DNA of 64,000 nt from Hygrophila difformis (taxonomy: Eukaryota; Streptophyta; Magnoliopsida; Lamiales; Acanthaceae), in assembly GCA_030278955.1 (NCBI GenBank), contig JAOANR010000010.1:23838444-23902443 (forward strand), in the 5' to 3' direction. Position 1 is the stretch's first letter; each line of letters begins with the position of its first letter. Below the pieces are notes generated by a model that worked only from the letters and a program-made list of their open reading frames with translations, ran no database searches and was not told the DNA's origin. This document shows, piece by piece, positions 1 to 11,068 of the stretch. Position numbers and translations under genes: made by a program.

Positions 1-515
1 ATATATATATATTACGGAAATAATAGGGCTAAATACATCACATCTAAAAGTATTTTTAGAGTTTAATTTAGGGTTAGAGATGAGTAATTTACTATTGGGG
101 GTTAATATAGGAAAATTGGTTTCTGTCAATACTGAACCCTTGAAAAGTGGAATACATCATTATCTATAAATTTTGGGGAAGAGTTCAATAAAGATTTACT
201 TTAATACATTAGAGTTGTAGAGATTGGAATACGCCCCTAAATAAATCCAACATGCATTTACAGAATTTTACTTTTTCTAGGGCAGTATTGCTTAGAAAGT
301 GATATCATTAAGGAAGTCTAATTTTAATTTCACTTAGTAATATAAAATTGATTTGGTTTTCTTTGATTTGCTTTATTTGCCTTAGGAACAAAAAGTTTGA
401 TTTTTCTTACTAACATTACTTTTTAAATTTATTTTTTTTCCTAATAGCAAAAGTATATTTTATATCATATATGTTGTGTATAATAATTAACTTTATGTGG
501 CTTATATATATATAT
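1..515. other. AT-rich intergenic sequence
   Basis: No open reading frame, RNA gene or complete repeat is recognisable here. The stretch is strongly AT-rich, begins with a short (TA)n run and holds another TA-rich run near 505-515. It probably flanks the left end of the copia element that follows. Confidence 0.5.
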
Positions 516-519
516 GTAG

Positions 520-861
520 TGGACGTATACAAGTATGGCATTTGAAATGAAGTGGACTGTGTGTAATTGATAAAATAAAGCAATAGAGTAGTAGATGAAA
601 TGATGGAATAGAAAGTGGACAGAAAATAATCAAAACTCAGGAGAGAATTTTCGTTGTCTTATAAGTGTACATAATACACATATATATAGGGGAAGGAAAT
701 ACATTGCTACTGCCATTTACATTAGGTAGCGAAAACCAATTTTACTTTCTCTTATTAGATTTAATAACTAAGTCTCCAAATGCATTAATCATCCTAGCAA
801 GTGGCAAGACATTAACATGTCTTTGTGTCCAAGACATAAATTAAATGCATGCATTAGAACA
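520..861 (-). repeat. Putative 3' LTR of the decayed copia element
   Basis: In minus-strand orientation a purine tract AAGGGGGAG (rc of 862-870) is followed directly by TGTTCTAATGC, the expected arrangement of polypurine tract and LTR start. A TATA-like run lies near 680. The inner edge at 861 is supported by the PPT. The outer edge near 520 is a guess, because no second LTR is visible for comparison: the 5' end of this element is missing. Confidence 0.4.
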
Positions 862-996
862 CTCCCCCTTTGATGCATTCTATATAAAGAATATGCCTCG
901 CTAAAACCTTACTAGGAAAAAACCTTATGAGGAAAATCCTAGTGAAGGAAAAAGAGTACGGTATTCTTGTATTCATTGCTCCCCCTATTTTGTACA

Positions 997-2747
997 TCAT
1001 TGGAGATTCTTTAGCCGCCGCATTCCAATTTTATTCACGAGCTTCTTGAACATTGCAGTCGGCAATGCCTTGGTCAATAGTTCTGCTAAATTGTTGTCTG
1101 AGCGAATTTGTTGAACATTGATTTCACCATTGTTCTGAAGATCGTGAGTGTAGAAGAACTTTGGTGAAATATGTTTTGTTCTATCTCCATTGATATATCC
1201 CCTTTTAGTTGAGCTATACAAGCTGTATTATCTTCATATAATATTATTTGGGAAAGCTTTTCTTCGGATATTAACCCACAATTCTTCAGGATATGATGGG
1301 TCATTGCTTTAACCAAATACATTCTCAATAGGCTTCATGAATTGCCAATATTTCAGCTTGATTAGAGGAAGTAGCAGTTAAAGTCTGCTTTATTGATCTC
1401 CAAGAAATTACTGTTCCTCCAGCTTGAGATTTAACTTTATATGGATCAGATAAATATCCATCATCGGCAAAGCCAATTAATTCATTTCGAGAATTATTTG
1501 AATATAACAACTCGAGATCAATGGTTCCTTGGAGATAGCGAAATATGTGCTTTATACCATTTCAATATCGTCGAGTCAGAGATAAACTAAACCGTGCAAG
1601 TAAATTTACAGCAAACGATATATCAGGTGGAGTGCTATTTGCAAGATACATTAATGCACCAATTGCACTGAGATATGGCACTTCAGGGCCAAGTTCTTCT
1701 TCATATTCTCCCTTTGGTTTAAATGGATCATTTTCTTGATCAAGTGCTCTGACGACCATTGGAGTACTTAGCGGATGAACCTTTTCCATTAGGAATTGCT
1801 TTAACACTCTTTTGGTGTAAGCTGTTTCGTAGACAAAAACTCCACTTTCAATATGCTCAATTTGTAAACCAAAGAAATATTTGGTTTACCAAAATCTTTG
1901 ATCTCAAATTCTTTTTTCAGGAATTCAACAGCTTTTTGGACCTCTTCGGGGGTTCCAATCACGTTGAGATCATTAAAATATAGGAGTATACTGCAATTAA
2001 TGCAAACTTTGACCCATTTTTCTTTATAAAAATACATGGACAAATGAGGTCATTTATATAACCTTCTTTTGTTAGGCTTTCGCTGAGATAATTATACCAC
2101 ATGGGCCCAGATTGCTTGAGCCCATACAGAGATTTATGCAATTTAATAGAGTATGCATTTTTGGGTTTTGATTTACATGCTTCAAGCATGTTGAACCCTT
2201 TAGAGATTTTCATATAGATATCATTTTCAAGGGAGCCATAAAGATAAGCAGTAACAACGTCCATTAGACGCATATCAAGCTTTTCATGTACTGCAAAGCT
2301 CACAAGATATCTGAAGGTTACCCCATCCATGACTGGGGAGTATGTTTCCTCAAAATGAACACCTGGTCCTTGGGAAAAACCTTGGGCTACAAGTCTTACT
2401 TTATATCTGACAATTTCGTGGGCTTCATTTGTTTCTCATGAATACCCATCGGTACCCAACCGGCATCACATTTTCTGGTGTTTGGACTAATGGTCCGAAA
2501 ACTTTTCTTTTATCCAACGAGTCTAATTCAGACTGGATCATATTTTTCCATTTTGACCGATCATTTCTTTGCCGACATTCATCAACCGATTTAGACTCAG
2601 GATCCTCGTTAGTTTCTATTATATCAAGTGCAACGTTGTAAGCAAAAGCATTATCAACTTTTGTATCCTTTCGGTTCCAATACTTTCCATTATTGATATA
2701 ATTGAATAAAGTTTCAATAACTTCATTTTCATCTGGGTTACTATTTC
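997..2747 (-). pseudogene. Ty1/copia reverse transcriptase and RNase H, decayed (3' half)
   Basis: Minus-strand frames spell a copia polyprotein in broken pieces. From high to low coordinate come the start of RT (motif MPVGYRWVF), then MDVVTAYLYGS and LYGLKQSGPMWYN near 2100-2280. The catalytic position follows, then the STPMVV and GPEVPYLSAIGALMYLA region at 1562-1807, and RNase H (GGTVISWRSIKQTLTATSS) at 1325-1510. At least four frame changes and several stops separate them. The catalytic box normally read YVDD is YFND (codons at 1969-1980), so the enzyme would be dead even without the frameshifts. The element is cut at 2747 by gypsy element A and resumes at 13835. Confidence 0.85.
2743..2747. 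repeat. Target-site duplication ATTTC, left copy (element A)
   Basis: The five bases ATTTC immediately precede the TGTAACACC terminus of element A. The same five bases occur at 13830-13834, directly after its TGTTACA terminus. A 5-bp duplication is normal for Ty3/gypsy integration and proves that 2748-13829 inserted as one unit. Confidence 0.95.
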
Positions 2748-3413
2748 TGTAACACCCCGGATTTGATAACCCAGGCCGAGGTGTCACCGCCGCATCCCCC
2801 TAGCAAGACACGGCTTCCCGAGCTCGCTAAGGAAATGCAAGGCTTGTGGGTATGTAAAAGATTTAAAACATTTCAAGATATAGTCCGGAAATTTATAATA
2901 CGTAATACGATAGTAGTAATCATCATGCGCGAAAAGTAAATAGAGTAAATGCAGCGGAAAGTAAATCACGGCCAACATGGCCAAATCCTCGGGTTTAACA
3001 GACCCGGTAAAAACAGTACTATGATGCAGAAAGCGAAAATGTTCATAAATAATTCCCCCCAAGTGCATGCGTATGCGTCACTCGACATACTCTGTAAAAG
3101 AAAAATGACAACGGTTGTCAGTATAAAAATATACTGAGTAAGTTAATCCCTAACTACAAATAAAAGGGGTTACAAGTGTTTAAACTAAAGATTTCGCTTA
3201 CCGTACGAGAATTTAAAAATACATGATTTATTAGCAGCGGAAAATCATGATTAAAGAACTTAATTTAAAAAGCGAAATTTAAAGCATAATTTAAGATGCA
3301 TAAATTTTAAATACATAATTAAAGACAGGATAATTACGATTTAAGCATAATGAAACACTCACACGAGTCTTTTACTTTTCATCCCGTAAACTAAGAAGAG
3401 GACACCATACCGG

Positions 3414-3630
3414 GAGATCACTAACGAGGCAATCTCAACATAGGACCACTAACGAGGCAGTCCAAACAATGGGAGACCACTAACGAGGCAGTCTCAAAGA
3501 TAGTAGGACCACTAACGAGGCGATCCAAAAAGATAGCAGGACCACTAACGAGGCGATCCACAAATACAGCGCGCGAGATCACTAACGAGGCAATCTCAGA
3601 TAGTAAGGAGACCACTAACGAGGCAGTCTC
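3414..3630 (-). repeat. Array of seven covarying hairpins in the 3' LTR of element A
   Basis: Seven units lie at 3414-3436, 3443-3463, 3473-3495, 3506-3526, 3539-3559, 3575-3597 and 3608-3630. Each holds the constant 12-base core CACTAACGAGGC flanked by complementary arms. Units 1 and 6 pair GAGAT with ATCTC, units 3 and 7 pair GAGAC with GTCTC, and unit 2 pairs GGAC with GTCC. In units 4 and 5 (GGAC/ATCC) one position is C-A on the plus strand but becomes a U-G wobble in element-sense RNA. Arms change together while the loop stays fixed, which suggests selection for RNA structure. Confidence 0.85.
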
Positions 3631-5034
3631 AAAGATAATGATAGTATGAAGATCGGCTCAGCCTAGTGAACGGGATTTTTTGAAAGTTCGTATTTCAAAG
3701 TTATCAAATGATCGATATCGCGTTTTCATAGTTCGAGTTTTCTCAAGTTCGAAAAATCCTATTCGAGGCAGTTTACGCCTTTCTTAATTTAAAATTCGTC
3801 TTTTCTCCAAAAATTCTGAAATTTTTACAGTAATTCAAAAACACACACACAAACAACTTTCATGTTTTAAGTTTTTGGAAATAAGGTTCCGAAGTGAGTT
3901 GAAATTTGAGTTTATTGCAAAGAATAATTTATGTCTTGAAAACTGTTTTCGTCACAGGTTCGTGCAACGCCGATAAAAAATTCATTTCAAAACCAATCGA
4001 TGTGAAATTTTTACAGTAACTACACGACACATTAAGGAACAACTTTCATGTTTTAAGTTTTTGGAAATAATGAATTCTTGGTACTCAAAAATCGAGTGCA
4101 ACTCACTGCATGCTCATGGCCCTTAAAACGAATTCAAAACAGTTCTAAAAACTTGGCCGTTTGACATATCAAATGAACACCAAAATTCGTGAAATTTTGT
4201 AGGCATAATCTAGACACAATTATCTACAACTTTTGTTTAGAAATGCAAAGTTAAATCATTCGAAAAATGGGTGAAAAACATGCATCAAGTTGAATGAAGG
4301 AATCTGTCACAGAATTAAATTGTTCGATTCGATACAGAAAGTTCATGGCGAAAATTGGGATAGCAAAACTTAATGTCAACGGCTGAAATTTGGCCACAAG
4401 ATAGATAAAGGTGTTAGGAACAACTTTTATGTTGAAAAGTTTTCGGTTTGAATTCCCGAAGATCGAGTTTTTGGCGAGTCTTTAAAATTGGACGAAAATA
4501 GGGTTTTTGAAAACCGATTTTTGTTACAAGCCTATATCTCGAGATTTAAACAACAAACAACCACGAAAATTTGTGAGTAAGGTTTTAAATTACCTAGGAT
4601 GATGATAGGGTCGCTGGATTGGGTTTCCGGACTTCCTAGGGTCGCGACGAACGGCCAACTTCTCCGATCGCTTTTTGTTCATTTTCCGACGGAGAATCGT
4701 GGTAAGGAAATAGTGTTAGAATTCGAGTTTCTCAGACTTATGGACGAATTGAAACTTTGTACAATAGCTTACCAAGAGTCTAGAGGGCAGGGCTTGGTTC
4801 CTTTCGCCTTGCCGTCGCCGGAATTCTTGCCGGAAAGTGAGTTCGGAGAGGTTTCGACTTGGAGAGGAGTTTTGGAGGTGTTTAGGGTTAGGTTTTCTGA
4901 GAGTGAGGGGGAGGGGCCCCCAAATCTGATCTTATGCCCTTCCCCATTGTTGTGATCGACTTGCCATTGATGGAGGTCGGATTTTTGGCAAGAAAATCGC
5001 CATGGAAGGAAAGTTTACACCTCCTGCACCTCTG

Positions 5035-5185
5035 GCGCGCTGGTGGCGCGCACATAGGCCTTTGTGCGCGCGGAGCACGCGTGACCTTCCCTGGGGGCGC
5101 GACGCCCTTGGCCGCGCGGTGGCCGCGCGGCGGCGCGCGGGCAGCGCGGGCCGGCCGGACCGGCCGGTTCGGCGGTCCGCGTGTT
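5035..5185. other. GC-rich CpG-dense patch in the LTR
   Basis: A block of about 150 bases is almost entirely G and C, rich in GCGC and CCGG and including the nested palindrome CCGGCCGGACCGGCCGG. It stands out sharply from the AT-rich LTR. It lies about 330-470 bases after the element-sense LTR start, and equivalent patches occur at similar offsets in the other LTRs of the window. It could belong to the promoter or 5' leader; the sequence alone does not say. Confidence 0.6.
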
Positions 5186-5507
5186 CCGTCGGGTCTTCCC
5201 TTGCTTTCCCCTATCGGTTTTCTACGTGTTAGCTCGATTCCTTGGGTCGTCTTCGTTGCGGAATCTTCTCCTTAATCTTGTTACGAGTCCGGCTTATCGC
5301 TCGCAACATTTTCGGGTCCTACTTAGCCTAGTCTAAATTGGTTCCAACATCTCCTATCGTCCTTGTGATCTAATTCGTGATGTATTTTGTGATTTATTTC
5401 GTGACTGAACTTAGAAATTAGTTCTAAGCTGCCTACGTACCCTGTGAAGGGATCAAGTCATGACGTAGTTCAAAACAATTTGAATTTGTTTTTCCTCGGG
5501 TGTTACA

Positions 5508-5520
5508 TCCTCCCCCCTTA
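5508..5520 (-). other. Polypurine tract of element A
   Basis: On the minus strand the sequence TAAGGGGGGAGGA abuts the 3' LTR, as expected for the plus-strand primer of reverse transcription. Confidence 0.9.
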
Positions 5521-5529
5521 AGAATACAG

Positions 5530-8500
5530 TTATGTCCCCATAACTGTGGTCGGGTCGTCTTGGAAGAGGGTAGGGTAACGTTGCCTCATGTCGGCTTCCA
5601 ATTCCCAGGTTGCCGTTTCCGTCTCGTGGTTGGACCACAGGACCTTGACCATCTTTACAGTTTTATTCCTTGTCACCCTTTCCTTGTAGTCGAGTATTTG
5701 CACCGGGGTTTCTTCATAGGTCAAGTCATCATCCAATTCGATTACGTCCGGTTGGAGTACATGCGACGTGTCGGGCACATACTTCTTTAGCTGGGAAACG
5801 TGAAACACGTTATGGACGCGTGCTAGTTGAGGCGGCAGCGCCAGCCGGTACGCCAGATTCGCCACTTTCTCTAGGATCTCATATGGCCCTATGTATCGTG
5901 GGCTCAGTTTCCCTCGCTTGCCAAAGCGCATTACGCCCTTCATTGGCGAGACTTTCAGCATGACCTTGTCACCGACTTGAAATTCCAAGTCCTGCCGTCT
6001 CACGTCCGCATAACTCTTTTGCCGGTCCTGAGCGGCTCTCATCTTCCCCTGGATAACCTTAACTTGCTGAGCCATGTCCTCCACCAGTTGTGGCCCTACC
6101 ATCATTATTCGATCGTTCTCTTCCCAACTCAATGGGCTCCGGCATCTTCGTCCGTACAACGCTTCGAAGGGCGCCATGCCGATGCTCGCATGATAACTGT
6201 TGTTATAGGAGAACTCGATCAAGGGTAAGTGATGCTCCCAACTTCCCTTGAATTCCAACACACAAGCCCTCAACATGTCCTCCAGCGTCTGTATAGTTCG
6301 CTCCGTCTGTCCATCCGTCATAGGGTGGAACGCCGTACTCATCTTTATCTGCGTCCCCAGAGCTTCTTGCAGCTTGGTCCAAAACTGGGAGACGAATCTG
6401 CTATCCCTATCCGAGATGATGTCATGCGGCACCCCGTGCCGGCGTACCACATTGTCTACGTATGCTCTTGCTAGTTGGTCCATTGTCCAAGTGTCCTTCA
6501 TCGGGATGAAAATGGCGGCCTTCGTTAACCTATCCACGATCACCCAGATCTTATTCATTCCTTTTGGCGAACGTGGCAACCCTGAAACAAAATCCATGGA
6601 GATGCTATCCCACTTCCAGCTTGGGATCTCCAATGGTTGCATTAATCCTAAGGGCTTTTGCCGTACTGCCTTGATCTTCTGGCAGGTAAGGCACCTTGCC
6701 ACGAATTCGGCCACCTCTCTCTTCATATTCGGCCACCAATAATTTTTCTTCAAGTCCTTGTATAGCTTATCCCCTCCGGGGTGGACCGAGTAGGGGGTGC
6801 TATGGCCTTCCTCCATCACCTTCTTCTTCAGATCTGCGGACTCCCGCGGTATACACCATCTTCCCCTGAAGCGGATGCTCCCGTCCTCGTGAATCTGGAA
6901 ATCTACTGCCTTTCCTTCGGCAATGCTTCTCCTTATTTCCTCCATCTGTTCGTCACTCGACTGGGCGAGTCGTATCTCTTCGAATACGGTGGGGCTTACT
7001 ACCATCGCGTTGACGACCTCGGTTACCGTACCGGGATGCACCAGTTCCAGGCTTAATTTCGCCAAATCTCTGTACAATTCGGCCGGTATCACCAGTGAGT
7101 TCGTGACGTGTTGCGCCTTCCAACTCAAGGCGTCGGCCACGACGTTGGCCTTGCCCTCGTGATACGCGACTTCTAGGTCGTAATCTTTGATCAGTTCCAA
7201 CCATCTCCTCTGCCTCAAGTTCAGCTCTCTTTGCGTGAATATGTACTTGAGGCTCTTATGGTCGGTGAACATCCGACACTTCCGCCCATAGAGATAGTGT
7301 CTCCAGATTTTCAGGGCGAACACGACCGCGGCCAGTTCCAGGTCGTGCGTCGGGTAGTTTTGCTCGTGCGGTTTCAGCTGTCGTGATGCGTACGCTATGA
7401 CCTTTTGATCCTGCATCAGTACGCATCCCAGTCCTTCTCTCGAGGCGTCGCTATACACCTCGAAGTCTCCATCCTCTGATGGTAACGCCAACACCGGCGC
7501 TGTGGTAAGTCGTTTCTTCAGCTCCTGGAATGCGGCTTCACACTCGCCAGTCCAGTCATACTTCACCCCCTTCTTCAGCAGTTGGGTCAATGGGCGGGCG
7601 ATTTTGGAGAAGTCTTGGACAAATCGCCTGTAGTAGCCCGCCAGTCCAAGAAAGCTTCTTATCTCCGTTGGGCTCTTCGGGGGCACCCACTCGGTTACAG
7701 CCGAGATTTTTGCCGGGTCTACCGCCACTCCGCTGGCGGATACGATATGCCCAAGGAATGTTACCTCCCTCAGCCAGAAGTCGCATTTGGACAACTTCCC
7801 ATATAGCTGATTTTCTCGGAGGATCCTCAGCACTTTATGTAAGTGCTCGGAATGTTCTTCCTCGTCCCTTGAGTAGACCAAGATGTCGTCTATGAATACC
7901 ACTACGCATTGATCTAACAGTCCTCGGAACACGTTGTTCATGAGGTTCATGAACATCGCCGGGGCGTTCGTCAGTCCGAATGACAGTACTGTGAATTCGT
8001 AGTGTCCGTAGCGAGTCCTGAACGCTGTCTTCGGGATGTCCTTCTCAGCAATTCGCAGCTGATGATATCCCGATCGCAGGTCGATCTTGGAGAACACAGT
8101 AGCTCCCTTCAGCTGGTCAAACAGATCCTCGATTCTGGGCAACGGATACTTGTTCTTGATAGTGACTTGATTAAGTCCCCTATAGTCAATACACAGTCTC
8201 AGACTCCCATCCTTCTTTTTGACGAATAAGACCGGTGCTCCCCATGGAGACGTACTCGGTCGGATATATCCCTTTTCCAGCAATTCTTCGAGCTGTTCCT
8301 TTAGCTCCTTCATCTCCGGCGGTGCCATGCGGTAAGGAGCCTTTGATACAGGTTCCGTTCCCGGGATAAGATCTATGGTGAACTCGAGATCCCTCTCAGG
8401 GGGCATGCCAGGAACGTCCTCTGGGAACACATCCGGGTACTCTCTCACCACCGGAATGTTGTCTATCTTTACCCCTTCAGCCTCGAGGTTGTGAACGTAG

Positions 8501-9291
8501 CATGCGTATAGCGCGTGGCCCTTACGCATTAGGCTACCTAACTCTAGGACGTTGATTAACTTGTTAGATTTCTTAGGGGGTTGAGAGTAGAAGATGACTC
8601 TTTTCCCCCTACTTTTTGACAGCGTGATCTTTTGCTTTTGGCATTCGATCACGGCCTTATACCGGGTTAGCCAATCCATTCCTAGTATGACGTCAAAGTC
8701 CCTGACGTTGAACTCTACCAAGTTTGCGAAAAACTCTACGTTCTTTATCACTATAGGTATTCCATTGTAGCGTTTAGAGCATGCTATTACTTCTCCAGAG
8801 GGCAGTTGGATGCCTAAGCTAATTATCTCGCACTTAGGTAGATCTAGTTCAGTTACGACTCTCGAAGATACAATCGAGCAACTGGCTCCGGAATCAAATA
8901 AGACTCTAAGTGGAGTACTTAGGACATGGAAAGTACCTGCCATCACGTCACCCTGCGCGGGTATGTCAGCCTGGTTGATCACGTTCAACCTCCCCATCGG
9001 CCTCCCTTGATTGGCTGGCTGGTTTTGATTTGGGTTTGCATTTTGCTGCTGGTTCGGAGGGCGTTGGTTCGGATTCGGAGGAGGTCGATATCCTTGATTG
9101 TTGCCATTCCTACCTCCCTGGTTGAACGGCTCGTTAGGTCCAATGACCAAGTCTTCTCTTTTCGTGATGTTCTCGAGTCGGGTTCGACATTCCTCCCTCC
9201 GATGGCCAATTCGGCCGCACCGGAAGCACTCGCCCATCTGAGGACATCTCCTTACCAGGTGCGGCCTGCCACACCTTGGGCACGGCGGCAC
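5530..9291 (-). CDS. pol: Gypsy pol polyprotein with chromodomain (element A)
   Basis: This open frame of about 1,253 codons is uninterrupted and encodes the replication enzymes of element A. Near the N terminus are two Cys/His zinc knuckles (CPRCGRPH...C and [14 protein letters not shown], residues 4-35). The aspartic protease motif LFDSGAS is at about 131-137. Reverse transcriptase spans about 340-520 with FIDD at 466-469, RNase H starts near YSDAS at 613, and the integrase HHCC zinc domain and DDE core lie at about 840-1060. GPYEI and chromodomain sequence ending [12 protein letters not shown] fill the last 120 residues. The frame is open upstream to about 9345, so the listed start (GTG) is not a true initiation site; pol would come from a gag-pol fusion. 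Because gag is broken, the fusion cannot be read from the gag ATG. Catalytic residues look intact. Confidence 0.93.
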   Translation of the reverse strand: MPPCPRCGRPHLVRRCPQMGECFRCGRIGHRREECRTRLENITKREDLVIGPNEPFNQGGRNGNNQGYRPPPNPNQRPPNQQQNANPNQNQPANQGRPMGRLNVINQADIPAQGDVMAGTFHVLSTPLRVLFDSGASCSIVSSRVVTELDLPKCEIISLGIQLPSGEVIACSKRYNGIPIVIKNVEFFANLVEFNVRDFDVILGMDWLTRYKAVIECQKQKITLSKSRGKRVIFYSQPPKKSNKLINVLELGSLMRKGHALYACYVHNLEAEGVKIDNIPVVREYPDVFPEDVPGMPPERDLEFTIDLIPGTEPVSKAPYRMAPPEMKELKEQLEELLEKGYIRPSTSPWGAPVLFVKKKDGSLRLCIDYRGLNQVTIKNKYPLPRIEDLFDQLKGATVFSKIDLRSGYHQLRIAEKDIPKTAFRTRYGHYEFTVLSFGLTNAPAMFMNLMNNVFRGLLDQCVVVFIDDILVYSRDEEEHSEHLHKVLRILRENQLYGKLSKCDFWLREVTFLGHIVSASGVAVDPAKISAVTEWVPPKSPTEIRSFLGLAGYYRRFVQDFSKIARPLTQLLKKGVKYDWTGECEAAFQELKKRLTTAPVLALPSEDGDFEVYSDASREGLGCVLMQDQKVIAYASRQLKPHEQNYPTHDLELAAVVFALKIWRHYLYGRKCRMFTDHKSLKYIFTQRELNLRQRRWLELIKDYDLEVAYHEGKANVVADALSWKAQHVTNSLVIPAELYRDLAKLSLELVHPGTVTEVVNAMVVSPTVFEEIRLAQSSDEQMEEIRRSIAEGKAVDFQIHEDGSIRFRGRWCIPRESADLKKKVMEEGHSTPYSVHPGGDKLYKDLKKNYWWPNMKREVAEFVARCLTCQKIKAVRQKPLGLMQPLEIPSWKWDSISMDFVSGLPRSPKGMNKIWVIVDRLTKAAIFIPMKDTWTMDQLARAYVDNVVRRHGVPHDIISDRDSRFVSQFWTKLQEALGTQIKMSTAFHPMTDGQTERTIQTLEDMLRACVLEFKGSWEHHLPLIEFSYNNSYHASIGMAPFEALYGRRCRSPLSWEENDRIMMVGPQLVEDMAQQVKVIQGKMRAAQDRQKSYADVRRQDLEFQVGDKVMLKVSPMKGVMRFGKRGKLSPRYIGPYEILEKVANLAYRLALPPQLARVHNVFHVSQLKKYVPDTSHVLQPDVIELDDDLTYEETPVQILDYKERVTRNKTVKMVKVLWSNHETETATWELEADMRQRYPTLFQDDPTTVMGT

Positions 9292-9341
9292 TCGTCCTCC
9301 TTGGTTGACATTCCGACCATTTTTGTTCTGAGCATTCTCGT

Positions 9342-9857
9342 TCAGCCCTTAGTACTCATCAGGTAGAAGCGCTCCCGGAGTAACTCCATGAACTCGTTCC
9401 ACGAGTAAGGTTCATCATCCTCTGCCAGCTTCCCTTGGGTAGCCTGCCACCAGTCGTCGGCCTCGCCACCCAGATAGTACGAGGCCACGTGGACCATCTC
9501 CCCCTCCGGGCATCTCACCGCCTTTAGCAATTTGTCGAAGGTTCTCAACCATTCTTCCAGCTTAGCGGGGTCTTCCTCCCCGACGTAGTAAGGAGGTCGG
9601 TAGGGGTTCACCGCAGCCAAGTAGTTGATCCTCGCTTCCGGTGGTGGCGCCGCGGCAGTTCCACCCTGGTTAACGTAAGCATTACCCAGTGCGATTAGTA
9701 ATTCTTCCATATTTCTCAATCGCCCTTCCGCAGGGTTAGGCATTGGTCCTGCCGGGTTTGGCATCTCCGCGTCAGGTGCCTGCTCATTGGGTTGTCCCGG
9801 CGTGCCGTGGGTGTTAGGGGTGGCAGGGAAGGGCCTTGGTCGTCCTCGAGGCGCCAT
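9342..9857 (-). pseudogene. gag: Truncated gag of element A
   Basis: The frame starts at ATG 9857 (MAPRGRPRPF) and encodes the gag N-terminal region, with the conserved blocks NYLAAVNPYRPPYYVGEEDP, EEWLRTFDKLL and YYLGGEADDWW. It stops after [11 protein letters not shown]. The related gag at 30336-31079 continues for about 80 more residues (EEFLTLKQG..., then KFEMVLN) past the same point. Here the sequence jumps directly to the Asn-rich linker before the zinc knuckles, in a different frame. An internal deletion of roughly 100 codons or more near 9345, with a frame change, therefore removed the C-terminal half of the capsid region. A possible splice acceptor (TTGTAATAG) lies just before the ATG. 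Mobility would need gag supplied by another copy. Confidence 0.88.
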
Positions 9858-10017
9858 CCTATTACAACCGAGGAAGGTGTAAGGTTCAGGGAGATTCGAT
9901 AAAGTGGGAAAAAAAAAGTCTTGCTGAATTGTATGGTGCTTATCAGGAGTTGGTCAGTATTTGCATTTATTCGTTCAGTCGTTTAGGGTTTTAGGGTCTG
10001 AGGTACTTGTCGTTTTG

Positions 10018-10734
10018 TTATGCAGAAATAGATGCGTTGTTTGTTTGTCGGCGCTTTGTTAAGATATAAAGATGGTGTATAAAATAAGTGTTTGTGACTT
10101 TATTGCCCAGTAGAAGTTTTTGTTTCGATACAAGCGACAAGTAGCAAAGATCCTGAAAATAGTTTGGGAAAATAGAAAAGGAGAACAATGGGAATAATGT
10201 ATCAAAAATCTCTAATCCTGCGAAGGGTAGCGGGTCCTCCATGGGGTCATCCTCATCACTTGATTCCTCGATGGTGCCCGTGCCAAGGGGCCCATGGAAC
10301 ACTGGGCTGGCTGGCCAACTGGGCCCAGCAACAGGAGCAGGATCAACGAATGCAACTGGGGTTTGGTCGGCTGCAGGGACAGCGACAGGGTCAATAACGA
10401 GGCTAGTGACAGGAGGAGTTCCTGGGTTGAGTGGGGCAGGTGGAAGCAGATCATCCTTCAGGTGATGCAGTTGATGTCCCAAGACCCCTGCTTGGGTCTC
10501 TACGTCGTCAATTTGGGTCCGAAGCTCAGTCTCGCGGGTCTGGAGTTCGTTGATTTGGACTTGGAGTTGGGTTATATCTTGGTGTCCTGCTTGGCCCAGA
10601 TTAGTTAGGTGGCCCAAGTTAGCTTCCATTTGCTCTACCCTTAGTCTGAAGTTGTTCACGTTTTGAGGGGATTCGAGGTATGCTTCAATCAACCTCATTA
10701 GTAGGTTGATCATGTTCACGTTTGGGGAAGCCAT
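10018..10734 (-). CDS. Extra coiled-coil ORF between PBS and gag (element A)
   Basis: This 238-codon frame begins at ATG 10734, directly after ...AACACTAG on the minus strand, a good plant 3' splice site preceded by CTAAC-type branch motifs. Residues about 25-100 show heptad-like spacing of Leu, Val and Ile with many Gln and Glu, predicting a coiled coil. Then comes a Pro/Ala-rich stretch and an acidic patch (EESSDEDDPMED, about 155-166). The last 65 or so residues look unlike the rest and may be chance extension. Diverged relatives occupy the same place in elements B (25814) and C (29630), and analogous ORFs occur in D. A 5' splice site in the 5' LTR (TAG|GTAAGTT, boundary 12915/12914) could join this ATG to the leader. 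No function is known to me; RNA binding or gag assembly are guesses. Confidence 0.7.
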   Translation of the reverse strand: MASPNVNMINLLMRLIEAYLESPQNVNNFRLRVEQMEANLGHLTNLGQAGHQDITQLQVQINELQTRETELRTQIDDVETQAGVLGHQLHHLKDDLLPPAPLNPGTPPVTSLVIDPVAVPAADQTPVAFVDPAPVAGPSWPASPVFHGPLGTGTIEESSDEDDPMEDPLPFAGLEIFDTLFPLFSFSIFPNYFQDLCYLSLVSKQKLLLGNKVTNTYFIHHLYILTKRRQTNNASISA

Positions 10735-11051
10735 CTAGTGTTAACAAGGTAGGTTAGAGTTAGACGTTTTTCAGGCAAAGTTAAGATATGCACAATTTAA
10801 ATCTATATGCAACATGCAAGTACAAGTCCCTTCCCCATAAAATTTAGTTTAAAATAAATTGCTAAAGGTTGGGCCTCTATAGTGGGCCAAAGTTTAATAT
10901 TTCTTTGGCTAAGATTTTGGGCTATGTAAAAAGGATTATAGATTTTTGGGCTAAAATATTACTAGTAGTCAAATAAATAATTTTAAAAGAAATAACACTT
11001 GGGCTTAAAAATATTGGTTTAAAATAATAGTAATAGCTTTAAAAATTTTCC

Positions 11052-11065
11052 GGGCTCTGATACCA
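11052..11065 (-). other. Primer-binding site of element A
   Basis: On the minus strand TGGTATCAGAGCCC lies three bases inside the 5' LTR. It matches the 3' end complement of plant initiator tRNA-Met, the usual primer for these elements. Confidence 0.93.
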
Positions 11066-11068
11066 ACT

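Larger units (their letters stand above)
2748..5507 (-). repeat. 3' LTR of element A
   Basis: This 2,760-bp LTR matches 11069-13829 over its whole length. It ends TGTAACACC... and ...GTGTTACA on the plus strand. Notable parts are the seven-hairpin array (3414-3630), a very GC-rich patch (about 5035-5180, with CCGGCCGG-type palindromes), and the terminal block near the element-sense start. The splice donor seen in the 5' LTR is mutated here (GTAATT instead of GTAAGT). ORFs inside it are not genes. Confidence 0.95.

Noticed and set aside
2784..3068. 94-codon ORF, identical copy at 11105-11389
   Set aside because: The two copies are identical only because they lie in the two LTRs of one element; no family resemblance.
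3414..3630. CRISPR-like array of seven repeats
   Set aside because: Spacers are short and irregular, repeats are hairpins with variable arms, and the locus is a plant retrotransposon LTR.
7530..7895. 121-codon ORF on the plus strand
   Set aside because: Antisense shadow of the element A pol gene, as are several other plus-strand ORFs between 5670 and 9366.
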